Shown here: positions 5,595-6,929 of the stretch, in pieces | How the letters are laid out: the number at the start of each line of letters is the position of its first letter | Position numbering within the stretch: position 1 is the stretch's first letter | Assembly (NCBI GenBank): GCA_031283385.1 | Contig: JAITBW010000160.1 | Span: 1-6,929 of the forward strand | DNA length: 6,929 nucleotides | Reading direction: 5' to 3' | Source: Nitrososphaerota archaeon | GTDB lineage: Archaea > Thermoproteota > Bathyarchaeia > Bathyarchaeales > Bathycorpusculaceae | The notes under the pieces: generated by a model | What the model was told of the DNA's origin: nothing | Database searches by the model: none | What the model saw: only the letters and a program-made list of their open reading frames with translations | Translations under genes and position numbers: made by a program

Positions 5595-5653
5595 TTTTTT
5601 AAGGGGTTTTGGTGTTAAAAGTCCACTCTTGTGTGGAATATTTTTCTTTATAC
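5579..5653. repeat. Perfect 15-base inverted repeat joining the cysS and lplA ends
   Basis: GTATAAAGAAAAATA (5579-5593) and its exact complement (5639-5653) flank the convergent gene junction, 45 bases apart. Each arm encodes Tyr-Lys-Glu-Lys with identical codons, at the C-terminus of CysS (WYKEK) and near the C-terminus of the lipoate-family protein (LYKEKYS). In either transcript the arms could pair around the terminator-like hairpin between them. Confidence 0.7.
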
Positions 5654-6387
5654 AATTTACCAGCTAATTCCTCTTCAAAGGGCGTTAATGGGGCTTCTTG
5701 GAGTTGGATTTTTAAAATTGTTTTAAAGCCTTGCTTTAGGGCATTAGATACTGTGTCAAAGCTAATTTGATGTCCTAACTCGTCGGCTATACTAGTTATT
5801 TTCTCTTGCCCAATGTCAGCTGCTTGCGTGCAGGATAAATCTTTTAGTTTAAGTAGTTGAAACATTTTTGTCAAGTCAACGCTTCGCAAAAGAGTCCCAT
5901 GCTGCAGTACACATCCACGAGACAGCGCCTGACTGCTGCCTGAAATTTTTTTGCCCCCAACAGTCAAGTTAGGACAACATTTCGCGGCTCCGTCGTTAAA
6001 ATCTGCTGAAACCCCCAAAAGACGCAAAGCATCTGTTAGTGCCTCATAAATTTTAAAGTATACATTAGCTACGTCATTGTTTCCGCCTAAGCTGCAAGTT
6101 TTAGCGACAACACTGTAAGTAATTTCTCCCTCGCTATCATGGTAAACGGTTCCTCCACCGCTACAACGGCGTATAATATCCACGCCAAATTGTTTAGCCG
6201 TTTGAAGATAAACTCTGTCCTCAAGGGGTTCATTTCTACCAATGCTTACAGCAGACGGCGTCCAACGGTAAAAACGAAGAGTATTAGGCACCTTCTCATC
6301 AATACATGCCTGCAAAACGGCTTCATCAATAGCCATATTCCAGGCGGCATTATGAACCTCAAATGGTAAAAGACGCCAGGTATCCAT
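5599..6387 (-). CDS. lplA: Lipoate-protein ligase A / octanoyltransferase family protein
   Basis: This 262-residue cytosolic enzyme belongs to the biotin/lipoate A/B protein ligase superfamily, which attaches lipoate or octanoate to the lysine of lipoyl domains such as the glycine cleavage H protein or 2-oxoacid dehydrogenase E2. Family motifs are NMAIDEA (17-23), LRFYRWTPSAVSIGR (37-51), RRCSGGGTVYHD (73-84), a ligase-like VGGKKISGSSQ with the likely catalytic Lys at 146-147, QHGTLL (162-167) and the C-terminal KYSTQEW. It has no separate C-terminal accessory domain. That matches Thermoplasma-type LplA, which needs a partner LplB, or firmicute LipM, an octanoyltransferase with a catalytic Cys. 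Cys137 and Cys138 lie just before the lysine motif, so LipM-like activity cannot be excluded. No LplB or lipoyl-domain gene is in the window. The ATG has a weak binding site, but its N-terminus fits the family. Confidence 0.85.
   Translation of the reverse strand: MDTWRLLPFEVHNAAWNMAIDEAVLQACIDEKVPNTLRFYRWTPSAVSIGRNEPLEDRVYLQTAKQFGVDIIRRCSGGGTVYHDSEGEITYSVVAKTCSLGGNNDVANVYFKIYEALTDALRLLGVSADFNDGAAKCCPNLTVGGKKISGSSQALSRGCVLQHGTLLRSVDLTKMFQLLKLKDLSCTQAADIGQEKITSIADELGHQISFDTVSNALKQGFKTILKIQLQEAPLTPFEEELAGKLYKEKYSTQEWTFNTKTP
5622..5646 (+). terminator. Possible terminator between cysS and lplA
   Basis: TCCAC (5622-5626) and GTGGA (5633-5637) form a five-pair stem with a six-base loop, followed by AATATTTTTC. 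The A-run at 5617-5620 can pair in part with the T-run to lengthen the stem. It lies inside the 3' coding end of lplA. On the minus strand the same stem is followed by CTTTT, so it may act weakly in both directions. The stem is short, hence moderate confidence. Confidence 0.4.
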
Positions 6388-6441
6388 ATTTTGTCACTTT
6401 AAAATGATATGATATAGTATTCAACGTTAAAAGTGTAACAT

Positions 6442-6912
6442 TTACATTTGCTGTTTTTTGATTTGCTCATTAATAGCTGCAATGTTACCATCCACAAGCT
6501 GTAACCACTGCGCATTTTTAGTAGAATCTAGACCTTTATCATTAAAAATAGTCTTTGCCCTATGCAATGCTTCTAAAGCAGCAGGAAAACAACCTAAAGC
6601 CGCTAAAGCTGTCCCCTGATTTACCTGTGCCGTCAAATACTTGCCTACTTCCACATCATCCAACTTGTCAGTTTGATCAAAGAATGCTAAAGCCTTGTTA
6701 GCAGCTGCAAAACTCTCCAAATGCTTACCCTGTCGTCCCAATGCTGCAGATAAGCCTGAATTTGCGATAGCTTCAAAACGAACTCTATCAAAAGCTACAT
6801 CTGCAGAAAACGAACTGCACAAACGCAGTGCTTTATTATAGCATTTAACTGCGCCTTGATAATCAGCTCTATGAAATGTCCTATTTGCTTCCTCAACTGT
6901 CTCTTGCATCAC
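6442..6912 (-). CDS. Tetratricopeptide-repeat protein, possibly truncated at the right edge
   Basis: This 156-residue protein is almost entirely TPR-like helix pairs, which usually form a protein-binding groove. Repeat 1 covers about 7-32 (EANRTFHRADYQGAVKCYNKA), repeat 2 about 48-78 (IANSGLSAALGRQGKHLESF then AANKALAFF) and repeat 3 about 95-123 (QVNQGTALAALGCFPAALEA). The consensus small residues and the Ala or Gly before each second helix are recognisable. A final helix ends in QIKKQQM. No signal peptide, membrane segment or catalytic domain is visible, so a cytosolic scaffold or adaptor is likely and the partner is unknown. The start is taken as GTG 6912 or ATG 6909, but no good ribosome binding site precedes it and the frame stays open to base 6929, so the true start may lie outside. 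The gene ends 54 bases before the lplA start on the same strand. Confidence 0.7.
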   Translation of the reverse strand: MMQETVEEANRTFHRADYQGAVKCYNKALRLCSSFSADVAFDRVRFEAIANSGLSAALGRQGKHLESFAAANKALAFFDQTDKLDDVEVGKYLTAQVNQGTALAALGCFPAALEALHRAKTIFNDKGLDSTKNAQWLQLVDGNIAAINEQIKKQQM

Positions 6913-6929
6913 ACGTATTACACTTACGG

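Overview
This is a low-GC (roughly 35-50% in the stretches I counted), compact genome segment with bacterial-type gene signals: Shine-Dalgarno-like sites, a good -35/-10 promoter, overlapping operon genes and bacterial-type folate enzymes. I cannot place it in a phylum. The dihydropteroate synthase with an extra N-terminal domain is a layout I associate with Clostridia and some deep-branching bacteria. The lipoate-ligase-like protein has the length and C-terminal motif of both archaeal LplA and firmicute LipM. An archaeal origin is less likely but not excluded.

Layout. 1-202: left margin with no assignable gene. 203-430 (-): a DUF433 antitoxin-like protein without a visible toxin partner. 431-651: a spacer holding one micro-ORF with a near-consensus ribosome binding site. 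652-3457 (-): a folate operon transcribed folE > folP > folBK. FolE makes dihydroneopterin triphosphate, FolB converts dihydroneopterin to hydroxymethylpterin, FolK pyrophosphorylates that, and FolP condenses it with p-aminobenzoate. The de novo pterin branch is therefore nearly complete in three cistrons, lacking only the dephosphorylation step and FolC/FolA. 3458-4142: a 685-base region with one probable 45-residue gene on the minus strand, a cluster of ACGGT motifs, helically phased A-tracts, and a promoter with a perfect palindrome. 4143-5594 (+): cysS. 5599-6387 (-): a lipoate/octanoate transferase-family protein, convergent with cysS across 4 bases. 6442-6912 (-): a small TPR protein that may run past the right edge.

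Most of this is housekeeping. The unusual parts are the layered 3.8-4.13 kb regulatory region, the architecture of FolP (extra N-terminal domain plus a ~26-residue insertion after loop 1), the FolE tail that overlaps folP, and a perfect 15-base inverted repeat formed by the ends of two convergent genes. I found no mobile element, CRISPR array, tRNA or rRNA, and no convincing new defence or biosynthetic system.
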